From: Dysidea avara
Taxonomy: Eukaryota; Porifera; Demospongiae; Dictyoceratida; Dysideidae
NCBI RefSeq assembly: GCF_963678975.1
Contig: NC_089281.1
Span: 2,968,926-3,032,925, forward strand
Length of the DNA: 64,000 nucleotides
Direction of reading: 5' to 3'
In this document: positions 42,201-56,700 of the stretch, in pieces
Position numbering within the stretch: position 1 is the first letter of the stretch
How the letters are laid out: each line of letters starts with the position of its first letter
The notes under the pieces: model-generated
The model's database searches: none
What the model saw: only the letters and a program-made list of their open reading frames with translations
Told to the model about the DNA's origin: nothing
Program-made: the position numbers and the translations under genes

Positions 42201-44398
42201 CACTTTAGCTAAACTTTGCACATCTCAGATTTTTTTTTTTTTTAACTTTTCCTGGGTCTGACAAGGGTTATCCATTGGTACCCATGGTGAGTGTGGACAT
42301 GTCAGTGCACTATTGGGCAGAATAGGCCCTTTCATTTTCATGTGTAAGGCGTCACAATTCCCCTGCCGTTAAAACTGTACATTTTAGCTAAACTTTGCAT
42401 ATCTCAGGTTTCTTTCTTTTTAAAAAAAAAAAACTTTTCCTGGGTCTGACAAGCATTATCCATTGGTACCCATGGTGAGTGTGGACATGTCAGTTCACTA
42501 TTGGGCAGAATAGGTCCTTTCATTTTCATGTGTAAGGCGTCAAAATTCCCCTGCCGTTAAAACTGTACATTTTAGCTAAACTTTGCATATCTCAGCTTTC
42601 TTTTTTTTTTTTTTTTAAACTTTTCCTGGGTCTGACAAGGGTTAACCATTGGTACCCATGGTGAGTGTGGACATGTCAGTTCACTGTTGAGTAGAATTGG
42701 TCCATATTTACGGCTTATCATGTACTTTACTTTCCCTTACTCAGGAGTATAATTTTTCTCTGTGAATAACAAAGAGCCAGCATTATCCATTGGTACCCAT
42801 GGTGAGTGTGGACATGTCAGTTCACTATTGGGCAGAATAGGTCCTTTCATTTTCATGTGTAAGGCGTCAAAATTCCCCTGCCATTAAACTGTACATTTTA
42901 GCTAAACTTTGCATATCTCAGCTTTCTTTCTTTTTTTTTTAAAAACTTTTCCTGGGTCTGACAAGGGTTATCCATTGGTACCCATGGTGAGTGTGGACAT
43001 GTCAGTTCACTATTGGGCGGAATATGTCCTTTCATTTTCATGTGTAAGGCGTCACAATTCCCCTGCCGTTAAAACTGTACACTTTAGCTAAACTTTGCAC
43101 ATCTCAGCTTTTTTTTTTTTTTTTTTTAACTTTTCCTGGGTCTGACAAGGGTTATCCATTGGTACCCATGGTGAGTGTGGACATGTCAGTGCACTATTGG
43201 GCAGAATAGGCCCTTTCATTTTCATGTGTAAGGCGTCACAATTCCCCTGCCGTTAAAACTGTACATTTTAGCTAAACTTTGCATATCTCAGCTTTCTTTC
43301 TTTTTAAAAAAAAAAACTTTTCCTGGGTCTGACAAGCGTTATCCATTGGTACCCATGGTGAGTGTGGACATGTCAGTTCACTATTGGGCAGAATAGGTCC
43401 TTTCATTTTCATGTGTAAGGCGTCAAAATTCCCCTGCCGTTAAAACTGTACATTTTAGCTAAACTTTGCATATCTCAGCTTTCTTTTTTTTTTTTTTTTT
43501 TAACTTTTCCTGGGTCTGACAAGGGTTAACCATTGGTACCCATGGTGAGTGTAGACATGTCAGTTCACTGTTGAGTAGAATTGGTCCATATTTACGGCTT
43601 ATCATGTACTTTACTTTCCCTTACTCAGAGTATAATTTTTCTCTGTGAATAACAAAGAGCCAGCATTATCCATTGGTACCCATGGTGAGTGTGGACATGT
43701 CAGTTCACTATTGGGCAGAATAGGTCCTTTCATTTTCATGTGTAAGGCGTCAAAATTCCCCTGCCGTTAAAACTGTACATTTTAGCTAAACTTTGCATAT
43801 CTCAGCTTTCTTTCTTTTTTTTTTTTTTAAACTTTTCCTGGGTCTGACAAGGGTTATCCATTGGTACCCATGGTAAGTGTGGACATGTCAGTTCACTATT
43901 GGGCGGAATATGTCCTTTCATTTTCATGTGTAAGGCGTCACAATTCCCCTGCCGTTAAAACTGTACACTTTAGCTAAACTTTGCACATCTCAGATTTTTT
44001 TAACTTTTCCTGGGTCTGACAAGGGTTATCCATTGGTACCCATGGTGAGTGTGGACATGTCAGTGCACTATTGGGCAGAATAGGCCCTTTCATTTTCATG
44101 TGTAAGGCGTCACAATTCCCCTGCCGTTAAAACTGTACATTTTAGCTAAACTTTGCATATCTCAGCTTTCTTTCTTTTTTAAAAAAAAAACTTTTCCTGG
44201 GTCTGACAAGCATTATCCATTGGTACCCATGGTGAGTGTGGACATGTCAGTTCACTATTGGGCAGAATAGGTCCTTTCATTTTCATGTGTAAGGCGTTAC
44301 AATTCCCCTGCCGTTAAAACTGTACATTTTAGCTAAACTTTGCATATCTCAGCTTTCTTTTTTTTTTTTTTAAAACTTTTCCTGGGTCTGACAAGGGT

Positions 44399-47300
44399 TA
44401 ACCATTGGTACCCATGGTGAGTGTGGACATGTCAGTTCACTGTTGAGTAGAATTGGTACATATTTACGGCTTATCATGTACTTTACTTTCCCTTACTCAG
44501 GAGTATAATTTTTCTCTGTGAATAACAAAGAGCCAGCATTATCCATTGGTACCCATGGTGAGTGTGGACATGTCAGTTCACTATTGGGCAGAATAGGTCC
44601 TTTCATTTTCATGTGTAAGGCGTCAAAATTCCCCTGCCATTAAACTGTACATTTTAGCTAAACTTTGCATATCTCAGCTTTCTTTCTTTTTTTTTTTTAA
44701 ACTTTTCCTGGGTCTGACAAGGGTTATCCATTGGTACCCATGGTGAGTGTGGAAATGTCAGTTCACTATTGGGCGGAATATGTCCTTTCATTTTCATGTG
44801 TAAGGCGTCACAATTCCCCTGCCGTTAAAACTGTACACTTTAGCTAAACTTTGCACATCTCAGCTTTTTTTTTTAACTTTTCCTGGGTCTGACAAGGGTT
44901 ATCCATTGGTACCCATGGTGAGTGTGGACATGTCAGTGCACTATTGGGCAGAATAGGCCCTTTCATTTTCATGTGTAAGGCGTCACAATTCCCCTGCCGT
45001 TAAAACTGTACATTTTAGCTAAACTTTGCATATCTCAGCTTTCTTTCTTTTTAAAAAAAAAAACTTTTCCTGGGTCTGACAAGCGTTATCCATTGGTACC
45101 CATGGTGAGTGTGGACATGTCAGTTCACTATAAGGCAGAATAGGTCCTTTCATTTTCATGTGTAAGGCGTCAAAATTCCCCTGCCGTTAAAACTGTACAT
45201 TTTAGCTAAACTTTGCATATCTCAGCTTTCTTTCTTTTTTTTTTTTTAAACTTTTCCTGGGTCTGACAAGGGTTATCCATTGGTACCCATGGTGAGTGTG
45301 GACATGTCAGTTCACTATTGGGCGGAATATGTCCTTTCATTTTCATGTGTAAGGCGTTACAATTCCCCTGCCGTTAAAACTGTACACTTTAGTTAAACTT
45401 TGCACATCTCAGATTTTTTTTTTTTAACTTTTCCTGGGTCTGACAAGGGTTATCCATTGGTACCCATGGTGAGTGTGGACATGTCAGTGCACTATTGGGC
45501 AGAATAGGCCCTTTCATTTTCATGTGTAAGGCGTCACAATTCCCCTGCCGTTAAAACTGTACATTTTAGCTAAACTTTGCATATCTCAGGTTTATTTCTT
45601 TTTTTTTTTTTAAAACTTTTCCTGGGTCTGACAAGGGTTATCCATTGGTACCCATGGTAAGTGTGGACATGTCAGTTCACTATTGGGCGGAATATGTCCT
45701 TTCATTTTCATGTGTAAGGCGTCACAATTCCCCTGCCGTTAAAACTGTACACTTTAGCTAAACTTTGCATATCTCAGCTTTCTTTCTTTTTTTTTTTTTA
45801 AAACTTTTCCTGGGTCTGACAAGGGTTATCCATTGGTACCCATGGTAAGTGTGGACATGTCAGTTCACTATTGGGCAGAATAGGCCCTTTCATTTTCATG
45901 TGTAAGGCGTCACAATTCCCCTGCCGTTAAAACTGTACATTTTAGCTAAACTTTGCATATCTCAGCTTTCTTTCTTTTTTAAAAAAAAAAACTTTTCCTG
46001 GGTCTGACAAGCATTATCCATTGGTACCCATGGTGAGTGTGGACATGTCAGTTCACTATTGGGCAGAATAGGTCCTTTCATTTTCATGTGTAAGGCGTTA
46101 CAATTCCCCTGCCGTTAAAACTGTACATTTTAGCTAAACTTTGCATATCTCAGCTTTCTTTTTTTTTTTTTTTTAAACTTTTCCTGGGTCTGACAAGGGT
46201 TAACCATTGGTACCCATGGTGAGTGTGGACATGTCAGTTCACTGTTGAGTAGAATTGGTCCATATTTACGGCTTATCATGTACTTTACTTTCCCTTACTC
46301 AGGAGTATAATTTTTCTCTGTGAATAACAAAGAGCCAGCATTATCCATTGGTACCCATGGTGAGTGTGGACATGTCAGTTCACTATTGGGCAGAATAGGT
46401 CCTTTCATTTTCATGTGTAAGGCGTCAAAATTCCCCTGCCATTAAACTGTACATTTTAGCTAAACTTTGCATATCTCAGCTTTCTTTCTTTTTTTTTTTT
46501 AAACTTTTCCTGGGTCTGACAAGGGTTATCCATTGGTACCCATGGTGAGTGTGGACATGTCAGTTCACTATTGGGCGGAATATGTCCTTTCATTTTCATG
46601 TATAAGGCGTCACAATTCCCCTGCCGTTAAAACTGTACACTTTAGCTAAACTTTGCACATCTCAGCTTTTTTTTTTAACTTTTCCTGGGTCTGACAAGGG
46701 TTATCCATTGGTACCCATGGTGAGTGTGGACATGTCAGTGCACTATTGGGCAGAATAGGCCCTTTCATTTTCATGTGTAAGGCGTCACAATTCCCCTGCC
46801 GTTAAAACTGTACATTTTAGCTAAACTTTGCATATCTCAGCTTTCTTTCTTTTTAAAAAAAAAAAACTTTTCCTGGGTCTGACAAGCGTTATCCATTGGT
46901 ACCCATGGTGAGTGTGGACATGTCAGTTCACTATAAGGCAGAATAGGTCCTTTCATTTTCATGTGTAAGGCGTCAAAATTCCCCTGCCGTTAAAACTGTA
47001 CATTTTAGCTAAACTTTGCATATCTCAGCTTTCTTTCTTTTTTTTTTTTTTAAACTTTTCCTTGGTCTGACAAGGGTTATCCATTGGTACCCATGGTGAG
47101 TGTGGACATGTCAGTTCACTATTGGGCGGAATATGTCCTTTCATTTTCATGTGTAAGGCGTTACAATTCCCCTGCCGTTAAAACTGTACACTTTAGCTAA
47201 ACTTTGCACATCTCAGATTTTTTTTTTTTAACTTTTCCTGGGTCTGACAAGGGTTATCCATTGGTACCCATGGTGAGTGTGGACATGTCAGTGCACTATT

Positions 47301-47700
47301 GGGCAGAATAGGCCCTTTCATTTTCATGTGTAAGGCGTCACAATTCCCCTGCCGTTAAAACTGTACATTTTAGCTAAACTTTGCATATCTCAGGTTTCTT
47401 TCTTTTTAAAAAAAAAACTTTTCCTGGGTCTGACAAGCATTATCCATTGGTACCCATGGTGAGTGTGGACATGTCAGTTCACTATTGGGCAGAATAGGTC
47501 CTTTCATTTTCATGTGTAAGGCGTCAAAATTCCCCTGCCGTTAAAACTGTACATTTTAGCTAAACTTTGCATATCTCAGCTTTCTTTTTTTTTTTTTTTT
47601 AAACTTTTCCTGGGTCTGACAAGGGTTAACCATTGGTACCCCATGGTGAGTTTGGACATGTCAGTTCACTGTTGAGTAGAATTGGTCCATATTTACGGCT
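44399..47700. repeat. Satellite block duplicated at 58753-62054
   Basis: Three successive variant monomers (44399, 46201, 47627) recur at 58753, 60555 and 61981, each offset by exactly 14354 bp. They share private marks: GGTACATATT in the first, and CCCCATGGTGAGTTTGG in the third. Equal offsets including homopolymer tracts imply a recent block duplication. Confidence 0.85.
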
Positions 47701-50700
47701 TATCATGTACTTTACTTTCCCTTACTCAGGAGTATAATTTTTCTCTGTGAATAACAAAGAGCCAGCATTATCCATTGGTACCCATGGTGAGTGTGGACAT
47801 GTCAGTTCACTATTGGGCAGAATAGGTCCTTTCATTTTCATGTGTAAGGCGTCACAATTCCCCTGCCGTTAAAACTGTACACTTTAGCTAAACTTTGCAC
47901 ATCTCAGCTTTTTTTTTTTTTTTTTTAACTTTTCCTGGGTCTAACAAGGGTTATCCATTGGTACCCATGGTGAGTGTGGACATGTCAGTGCACTATTGGG
48001 CAGAATAGGCCCTTTCATTTTCATGTGTAAGGCGTCACAATTCCCCTGCCGTTAAAACTGTACATTTTAGCTAAACTTTGCATATCTCAGCTTTCTTTCT
48101 TTTTAAAAAAAAAAACTTTTCCTGGGTCTGACAAGCGTTATCCATTGGTACCCATGGTGAGTGTGGACATGTCAGTTCACTATTGGGCGGAATATGTCCT
48201 TTCATTTTCATGTGTAAGGCGTCACAATTCCCCTGCCGTTAAAACTGTACACTTTAGCTAAACTTTGCACATCTCAGCTTTTTTTTTAAACTTTTCCTTG
48301 GTCTGACAAGGGTGATCCATTGGTACCCATGGTGAGTGTGGACATGTCAGTGCACTATTGGGCAGAATAGGCCCTTTCATTTTCATGTGTAAGGCGTCAC
48401 AATTCCCCTGCCGTTAAAACTGTACATTTTAGCTAAACTTTGCATATCTCAGCTTTCTTTCTTTTTAAAAAAAAAAAACTTTTCCTGGGTCTGACAAGCG
48501 TTATCCATTGGTACCCATGGTGAGTGTGGACATGTCAGTTCACTATAAGGCAGAATAGGTCCTTTCATTTTCATGTGTAAGGCGTCAAAATTCCCCTGCC
48601 GTTAAAACTGTACATTTTAGCTAAACTTTGCATATCTCAGCTTTCTTTCTTTTTTTTTTTTTAAACTTTTCCTGGGTCTGACAAGGGTTATCCATTGGTA
48701 CCCATGGTGAGTGTGGACATGTCAGTTCACTATTGGGCGGAATATGTCCTTTCATTTTCATGTATAAGGCGTCACAATTCCCCTGCCGTTAAAACTGTAC
48801 ACTTTAGCTAAACTTTGCACATCTCAGCTTTTTTTTTTAACTTTTCCTGGGTCTGACAAGGGTTATCCATTGGTACCCATGGTGAGTGTGGACATGTCAG
48901 TGCACTATTGGGCAGAATAGGCCCTTTCATTTTCATGTGTAAGGCGTCACAATTCCCCTGCCGTTAAAACTGTACATTTTAGCTAAACTTTGCATATCTC
49001 AGCTTTCTTTCTTTTTAAAAAAAAAAAACTTTTCCTGGGTCTGACAAGCGTTATCCATTGGTACCCATGGTGAGTGTGGACATGTCAGTTCACTATAAGG
49101 CAGAATAGGTCCTTTCATTTTCATGTGTAAGGCGTCAAAATTCCCCTGCCGTTAAAACTGTACATTTTAGCTAAACTTTGCATATCTCAGCTTTCTTTCT
49201 TTTTTTTTTTTTAAACTTTTCCTGGGTCTGACAAGGGTTATCCATTGGTACCCATGGTGAGTGTGGACATGTCAGTTCACTATTGGGCGGAATATGTCCT
49301 TTCATTTTCATGTGTAAGGCGTTACAATTCCCCTGCCGTTAAAACTGTACACTTTAGCTAAACTTTGCACATCTCAGATTTTTTTTTTTTAACTTTTCCT
49401 GGGTCTGACAAGGGTTATCCATTGGTACCCATGGTGAGTGTGGACATGTCAGTGCACTATTGGGCAGAATAGGCCCTTTCATTTTCATGTGTAAGGCGTT
49501 ACAATTCCCCTGCCGTTAAAACTGTACATTTTAGCTAAACTTTGCACATCTCAGATTTTTTTTTTTTAACTTTTCCTGGGTCTGACAAGGGTTATCCATT
49601 GGTACCCATGGTGAGTGTGGACATGTCAGTTCACTATTGGGCAGAATAGGTCCTTTCATTTTCATGTGTAAGGCGTTACAATTCCCCTGCCGTTAAAACT
49701 GTACATTTTAGCTAAACTTTGCATATCTCAGCTTTCTTTTTTTTTTTTTTAAAACTTTTCCTGGGTCTGACAAGGGTTAACCATTGGTACCCATGGTGAG
49801 TGTGGACATGTCAGTTCACTGTTGAGTAGAATTGGTACATATTTACGGCTTATCATGTACTTTACTTTCCCTTACTCAGGAGTATAATTTTTCTCTGTGA
49901 ATAACAAAGAGCCAGCATTATCCATTGGTACCCATGGTGAGTGTGGACATGTCAGTTCACTATTGGGCAGAATAGGTCCTTTCATTTTCATGTGTAAGGC
50001 GTCAAAATTCCCCTGCCATTAAACTGTACATTTTAGCTAAACTTTGCATATCTCAGCTTTCTTTCTTTTTTTTTTTTAAACTTTTCCTGGGTCTGACAAG
50101 GGTTATCCATTGGTACCCATGGTGAGTGTGGAAATGTCAGTTCACTATTGGGCGGAATATGTCCTTTCATTTTCATGTGTAAGGCGTCACAATTCCCCTG
50201 CCGTTAAAACTGTACACTTTAGCTAAACTTTGCACATCTCAGCTTTTTTTTTTAACTTTTCCTGGGTCTGACAAGGGTTATCCATTGGTACCCATGGTGA
50301 GTGTGGACATGTCAGTGCACTATTGGGCAGAATAGGCCCTTTCATTTTCATGTGTAAGGCGTCACAATTCCCCTGCCGTTAAAACTGTACATTTTAGCTA
50401 AACTTTGCATATCTCAGCTTTCTTTCTTTTTAAAAAAAAAAAACTTTTCCTGGGTCTGACAAGCGTTATCCATTGGTACCCATGGTGAGTGTGGACATGT
50501 CAGTTCACTATAAGGCAGAATAGGTCCTTTCATTTTCATGTGTAAGGCGTCAAAATTCCCCTGCCGTTAAAACTGTACATTTTAGCTAAACTTTGCATAT
50601 CTCAGCTTTCTTTCTTTTTTTTTTTTTTAAACTTTTCCTTGGTCTGACAAGGGTTATCCATTGGTACCCATGGTGAGTGTGGACATGTCAGTTCACTATT

Positions 50701-53700
50701 GGGCGGAATATGTCCTTTCATTTTCATGTGTAAGGCGTTACAATTCCCCTGCCGTTAAAACTGTACACTTTAGCTAAACTTTGCACATCTCAGATTTTTT
50801 TTTTTTAACTTTTCCTGGGTCTGACAAGGGTTATCCATTGGTACCCATGGTGAGTGTGGACATGTCAGTGCACTATTGGGCAGAATAGGCCCTTTCATTT
50901 TCATGTGTAAGGCGTCACAATTCCCCTGCCGTTAAAACTGTACATTTTAGCTAAACTTTGCATATCTCAGGTTTCTTTCTTTTTAAAAAAAAAAAACTTT
51001 TCCTGGGTCTGACAAGCATTATCCATTGGTACCCATGGTGAGTGTGGACATGTCAGTTCACTATTGGGCAGAATAGGTCCTTTCATTTTCATGTGTAAGG
51101 CGTCAAAATTCCCCTGCCGTTAAAACTGTACATTTTAGCTAAACTTTGCATATCTCAGCTTTCTTTTTTTTTTTTTTTTAAACTTTTCCTGGGTCTGACA
51201 AGGGTTAACCATTGGTACCCCATGGTGAGTTTGGACATGTCAGTTCACTGTTGAGTAGAATTGGTCCATATTTACGGCTTATCATGTACTTTACTTTCCC
51301 TTACTCAGGAGTATAATTTTTCTCTGTGAATAACAAAGAGCCAGCATTATCCATTGGTACCCATGGTGAGTGTGGACATGTCAGTTCACTATTGGGCAGA
51401 ATAGGTCCTTTCATTTTCATGTGTAAGGCGTCAAAATTCCCCTGCCATTAAACTGTACATTTTAGCTAAACTTTGCATATCTCAGCTTTCTTTCTTTTTT
51501 TTTTTAAAACTTTTCCTGGGTCTGACAAGGGTTATCCATTGGTACCCATGGTGAGTGTGGACATGTCAGTTCACTATTGGGCGGAATATGTCCTTTCATT
51601 TTCATGTGTAAGGCGTCACAATTCCCCTGCCGTTAAAACTGTACACTTTAGCTAAACTTTGCACATCTCAGCTTTTTTTTTTTTTTTTTTTAACTTTTCC
51701 TGGGTCTAACAAGGGTTATCCATTGGTACCCATGGTGAGTGTGGACATGTCAGTGCACTATTGGGCAGAATAGGCCCTTTCATTTTCATGTGTAAGGCGT
51801 CACAATTCCCCTGCCGTTAAAACTGTACATTTTAGCTAAACTTTGCATATCTCAGCTTTCTTTCTTTTTAAAAAAAAAAACTTTTCCTGGGTCTGACAAG
51901 CGTTATCCATTGGTACCCATGGTGAGTGTGGACATGTCAGTTCACTATTGGGCGGAATATGTCCTTTCATTTTCATGTGTAAGGCGTCACAATTCCCCTG
52001 CCGTTAAAACTGTACACTTTAGCTAAACTTTGCACATCTCAGCTTTTTTTTTAAACTTTTCCTTGGTCTGACAAGGGTGATCCATTGGTACCCATGGTGA
52101 GTGTGGACATGTCAGTGCACTATTGGGCAGAATAGGCCCTTTCATTTTCATGTGTAAGGCGTCACAATTCCCCTGCCGTTAAAACTGTACATTTTAGCTA
52201 AACTTTGCATATCTCAGCTTTCTTTCTTTTTAAAAAAAAAAAACTTTTCCTGGGTCTGACAAGCGTTATCCATTGGTACCCATGGTGAGTGTGGACATGT
52301 CAGTTCACTATAAGGCAGAATAGGTCCTTTCATTTTCATGTGTAAGGCGTCAAAATTCCCCTGCCGTTAAAACTGTACATTTTAGCTAAACTTTGCATAT
52401 CTCAGCTTTCTTTCTTTTTTTTTTTTTTAAACTTTTCCTGGGTCTGACAAGGGTTATCCATTGGTACCCATGGTGAGTGTGGACATGTCAGTTCACTATT
52501 GGGCGGAATATGTCCTTTCATTTTCATGTATAAGGCGTCACAATTCCCCTGCCGTTAAAACTGTACACTTTAGCTAAACTTTGCACATCTCAGCTTTTTT
52601 TTTTAACTTTTCCTGGGTCTGACAAGGGTTATCCATTGGTACCCATGGTGAGTGTGGACATGTCAGTGCACTATTGGGCAGAATAGGCCCTTTCATTTTC
52701 ATGTGTAAGGCGTCACAATTCCCCTGCCGTTAAAACTGTACATTTTAGCTAAACTTTGCATATCTCAGCTTTCTTTCTTTTTAAAAAAAAAAAACTTTTC
52801 CTGGGTCTGACAAGCGTTATCCATTGGTACCCATGGTGAGTGTGGACATGTCAGTTCACTATAAGGCAGAATAGGTCCTTTCATTTTCATGTGTAAGGCG
52901 TCAAAATTCCCCTGCCGTTAAAACTGTACATTTTAGCTAAACTTTGCATATCTCAGCTTTCTTTCTTTTTTTTTTTTTAAACTTTTCCTGGGTCTGACAA
53001 GGGTTATCCATTGGTACCCATGGTGAGTGTGGACATGTCAGTTCACTATTGGGCGGAATATGTCCTTTCATTTTCATGTGTAAGGCGTTACAATTCCCCT
53101 GCCGTTAAAACTGTACACTTTAGCTAAACTTTGCACATCTCAGATTTTTTTTTTTTAACTTTTCCTGGGTCTGACAAGGGTTATCCATTGGTACCCATGG
53201 TGAGTGTGGACATGTCAGTGCACTATTGGGCAGAATAGGCCCTTTCATTTTCATGTGTAAGGCGTCACAATTCCCCTGCCGTTAAAACTGTACATTTTAG
53301 CTAAACTTTGCATATCTCAGGTTTCTTTCTTTTTAAAAAAAAAAAACTTTTCCTGGGTCTGACAAGCATTATCCATTGGTACCCATGGTGAGTGTGGACA
53401 TGTCAGTTCACTATTGGGCAGAATAGGTCCTTTCATTTTCATGTGTAAGGCGTCAAAATTCCCCTGCCGTTAAAACTGTACATTTTAGCTAAACTTTGCA
53501 TATCTCAGCTTTCTTTTTTTTTTTTTTTTAAACTTTTCCTGGGTCTGACAAGGGTTAACCATTGGTACCCCATGGTGAGTTTGGACATGTCAGTTCACTG
53601 TTGAGTAGAATTGGTCCATATTTACGGCTTATCATGTACTTTACTTTCCCTTACTCAGGAGTATAATTTTTCTCTGTGAATAACAAAGAGCCAGCATTAT

Positions 53701-56700
53701 CCATTGGTACCCATGGTGAGTGTGGACATGTCAGTTCACTATTGGGCAGAATAGGTCCTTTCATTTTCATGTGTAAGGCGTCAAAATTCCCCTGCCATTA
53801 AACTGTACATTTTAGCTAAACTTTGCATATCTCAGCTTTCTTTCTTTTTTTTTTTAAAACTTTTCCTGGGTCTGACAAGGGTTATCCATTGGTACCCATG
53901 GTGAGTGTGGACATGTCAGTTCACTATTGGGCGGAATATGTCCTTTCATTTTCATGTGTAAGGCGTCACAATTCCCCTGCCGTTAAAACTGTACACTTTA
54001 GCTAAACTTTGCACATCTCAGCTTTTTTTTTTTTTTTTTTTAACTTTTCCTGGGTCTAACAAGGGTTATCCATTGGTACCCATGGTGAGTGTGGACATGT
54101 CAGTGCACTATTGGGCAGAATAGGCCCTTTCATTTTCATGTGTAAGGCGTCACAATTCCCCTGCCGTTAAAACTGTACATTTTAGCTAAACTTTGCATAT
54201 CTCAGCTTTCTTTCTTTTTAAAAAAAAAAACTTTTCCTGGGTCTGACAAGCGTTATCCATTGGTACCCATGGTGAGTGTGGACATGTCAGTTCACTATTG
54301 GGCGGAATATGTCCTTTCATTTTCATGTGTAAGGCGTCACAATTCCCCTGCCGTTAAAACTGTACACTTTAGCTAAACTTTGCACATCTCAGCTTTTTTT
54401 TAAAACTTTTCCTTGGTCTGACAAGGGTGATCCATTGGTACCCATGGTGAGTGTGGACATGTCAGTGCACTATTGGGCAGAATAGGCCCTTTCATTTTCA
54501 TGTGTAAGGCGTCACAATTCCCCTGCCGTTAAAACTGTACATTTTAGCTAAACTTTGCATATCTCAGCTTTCTTTCTTTTTAAAAAAAAAAAACTTTTCC
54601 TGGGTCTGACAAGCGTTATCCATTGGTACCCATGGTGAGTGTGGACATGTCAGTTCACTATAAGGCAGAATAGGTCCTTTCATTTTCATGTGTAAGGCGT
54701 CAAAATTCCCCTGCCGTTAAAACTGTACATTTTAGCTAAACTTTGCATATCTCAGCTTTCTTTCTTTTTTTTTTTTTTAAACTTTTCCTGGGTCTGACAA
54801 GGGTTATCCATTGGTACCCATGGTGAGTGTGGACATGTCAGTTCACTATTGGGCGGAATATGTCCTTTCATTTTCATGTGTAAGGCGTTACAATTCCCCT
54901 GCCGTTAAAACTGTACACTTTAGCTAAACTTTGCACATCTCAGATTTTTTTTTTTTAACTTTTCCTGGGTCTGACAAGGGTTATCCATTGGTACCCATGG
55001 TGAGTGTGGACATGTCAGTGCACTATTGGGCAGAATAGGCCCTTTCATTTTCATGTGTAAGGCGTCACAATTCCCCTGCCGTTAAAACTGTACATTTTAG
55101 CTAAACTTTGCATATCTCAGGTTTCTTTCTTTTTAAAAAAAAAAAAACTTTTCCTGGGTCTGACAAGCATTATCCATTGGTACCCATGGTGAGTGTGGAC
55201 ATGTCAGTTCACTATTGGGCAGAATAGGTCCTTTCATTTTCATGTGTAAGGCGTCAAAATTCCCCTGCCGTTAAAACTGTACATTTTAGCTAAACTTTGC
55301 ATATCTCAGCTTTCTTTTTTTTTTTTTTAAACTTTTCCTGGGTCTGACAAGGGTTAACCATTGGTACCCCATGGTGAGTTTGGACATGTCAGTTCACTGT
55401 TGAGTAGAATTGGTCCATATTTACGGCTTATCATGTACTTTACTTTCCCTTACTCAGGAGTATAATTTTTCTCTGTGAATAACAAAGAGCCAGCATTATC
55501 CATTGGTACCCATGGTGAGTGTGGACATGTCAGTTCACTATTGGGCAGAATAGGTCCTTTCATTTTCATGTGTAAGGCGTCAAAATTCCCCTGCCATTAA
55601 ACTGTACATTTTAGCTAAACTTTGCATATCTCAGCTTTCTTTCTTTTTTTTTTTAAAACTTTTCCTGGGTCTGACAAGGGTTATCCATTGGTACCCATGG
55701 TGAGTGTGGACATGTCAGTTCACTATTGGGCGGAATATGTCCTTTCATTTTCATGTGTAAGGCGTCACAATTCCCCTGCCGTTAAAACTGTACACTTTAG
55801 CTAAACTTTGCACATCTCAGCTTTTTTTTTTTTTTTTTTAACTTTTCCTGGGTCTAACAAGGGTTATCCATTGGTACCCATGGTGAGTGTGGACATGTCA
55901 GTGCACTATTGGGCAGAATAGGCCCTTTCATTTTCATGTGTAAGGCGTCACAATTCCCCTGCCGTTAAAACTGTACATTTTAGCTAAACTTTGCATATCT
56001 CAGCTTTCTTTCTTTTTAAAAAAAAAAACTTTTCCTGGGTCTGACAAGCGTTATCCATTGGTACCCATGGTGAGTGTGGACATGTCAGTTCACTATTGGG
56101 CGGAATATGTCCTTTCATTTTCATGTGTAAGGCGTTACAATTCCCCTGCCGTTAAAACTGTACACTTTAGCTAAACTTTGCACATCTCAGATTTTTTTTT
56201 TTTAACTTTTCCTGGGTCTGACAAGGGTTATCCATTAGTACCCATGGTGAGTGTGGACATGTCAGTGCACTATTGGGCAGAATAGGCCCTTTCATTTTCA
56301 TGTGTAAGGCGTCACAATTCCCCTGCCGTTAAAACTGTACATTTTAGCTAAACTTTGCATATCTCAGGTTTCTTTCTTTTAAAAAAAAAAAAAACTTTTC
56401 CTGGGTCTGACAAGCATTATCCATTGGTACCCATGGTGAGTGTGGACATGTCAGTGCACTATTGGGCAGAATAGGCCCTTTCATTTTCATGTGTAAGGCG
56501 TCACAATTCCCCTGCCGTTAAAACTGTACATTTTAGCTAAACTTTGCATATCTCAGCTTTCTTTCTTTTTAAAAAAAAAAACTTTTCCTGGGTCTGACAA
56601 GCGTTATCCATTGGTACCCATGGTGAGTGTGGACATGTCAGTTCACTATTGGGCGGAATATGTCCTTTCATTTTCATGTGTAAGGCGTCACAATTCCCCT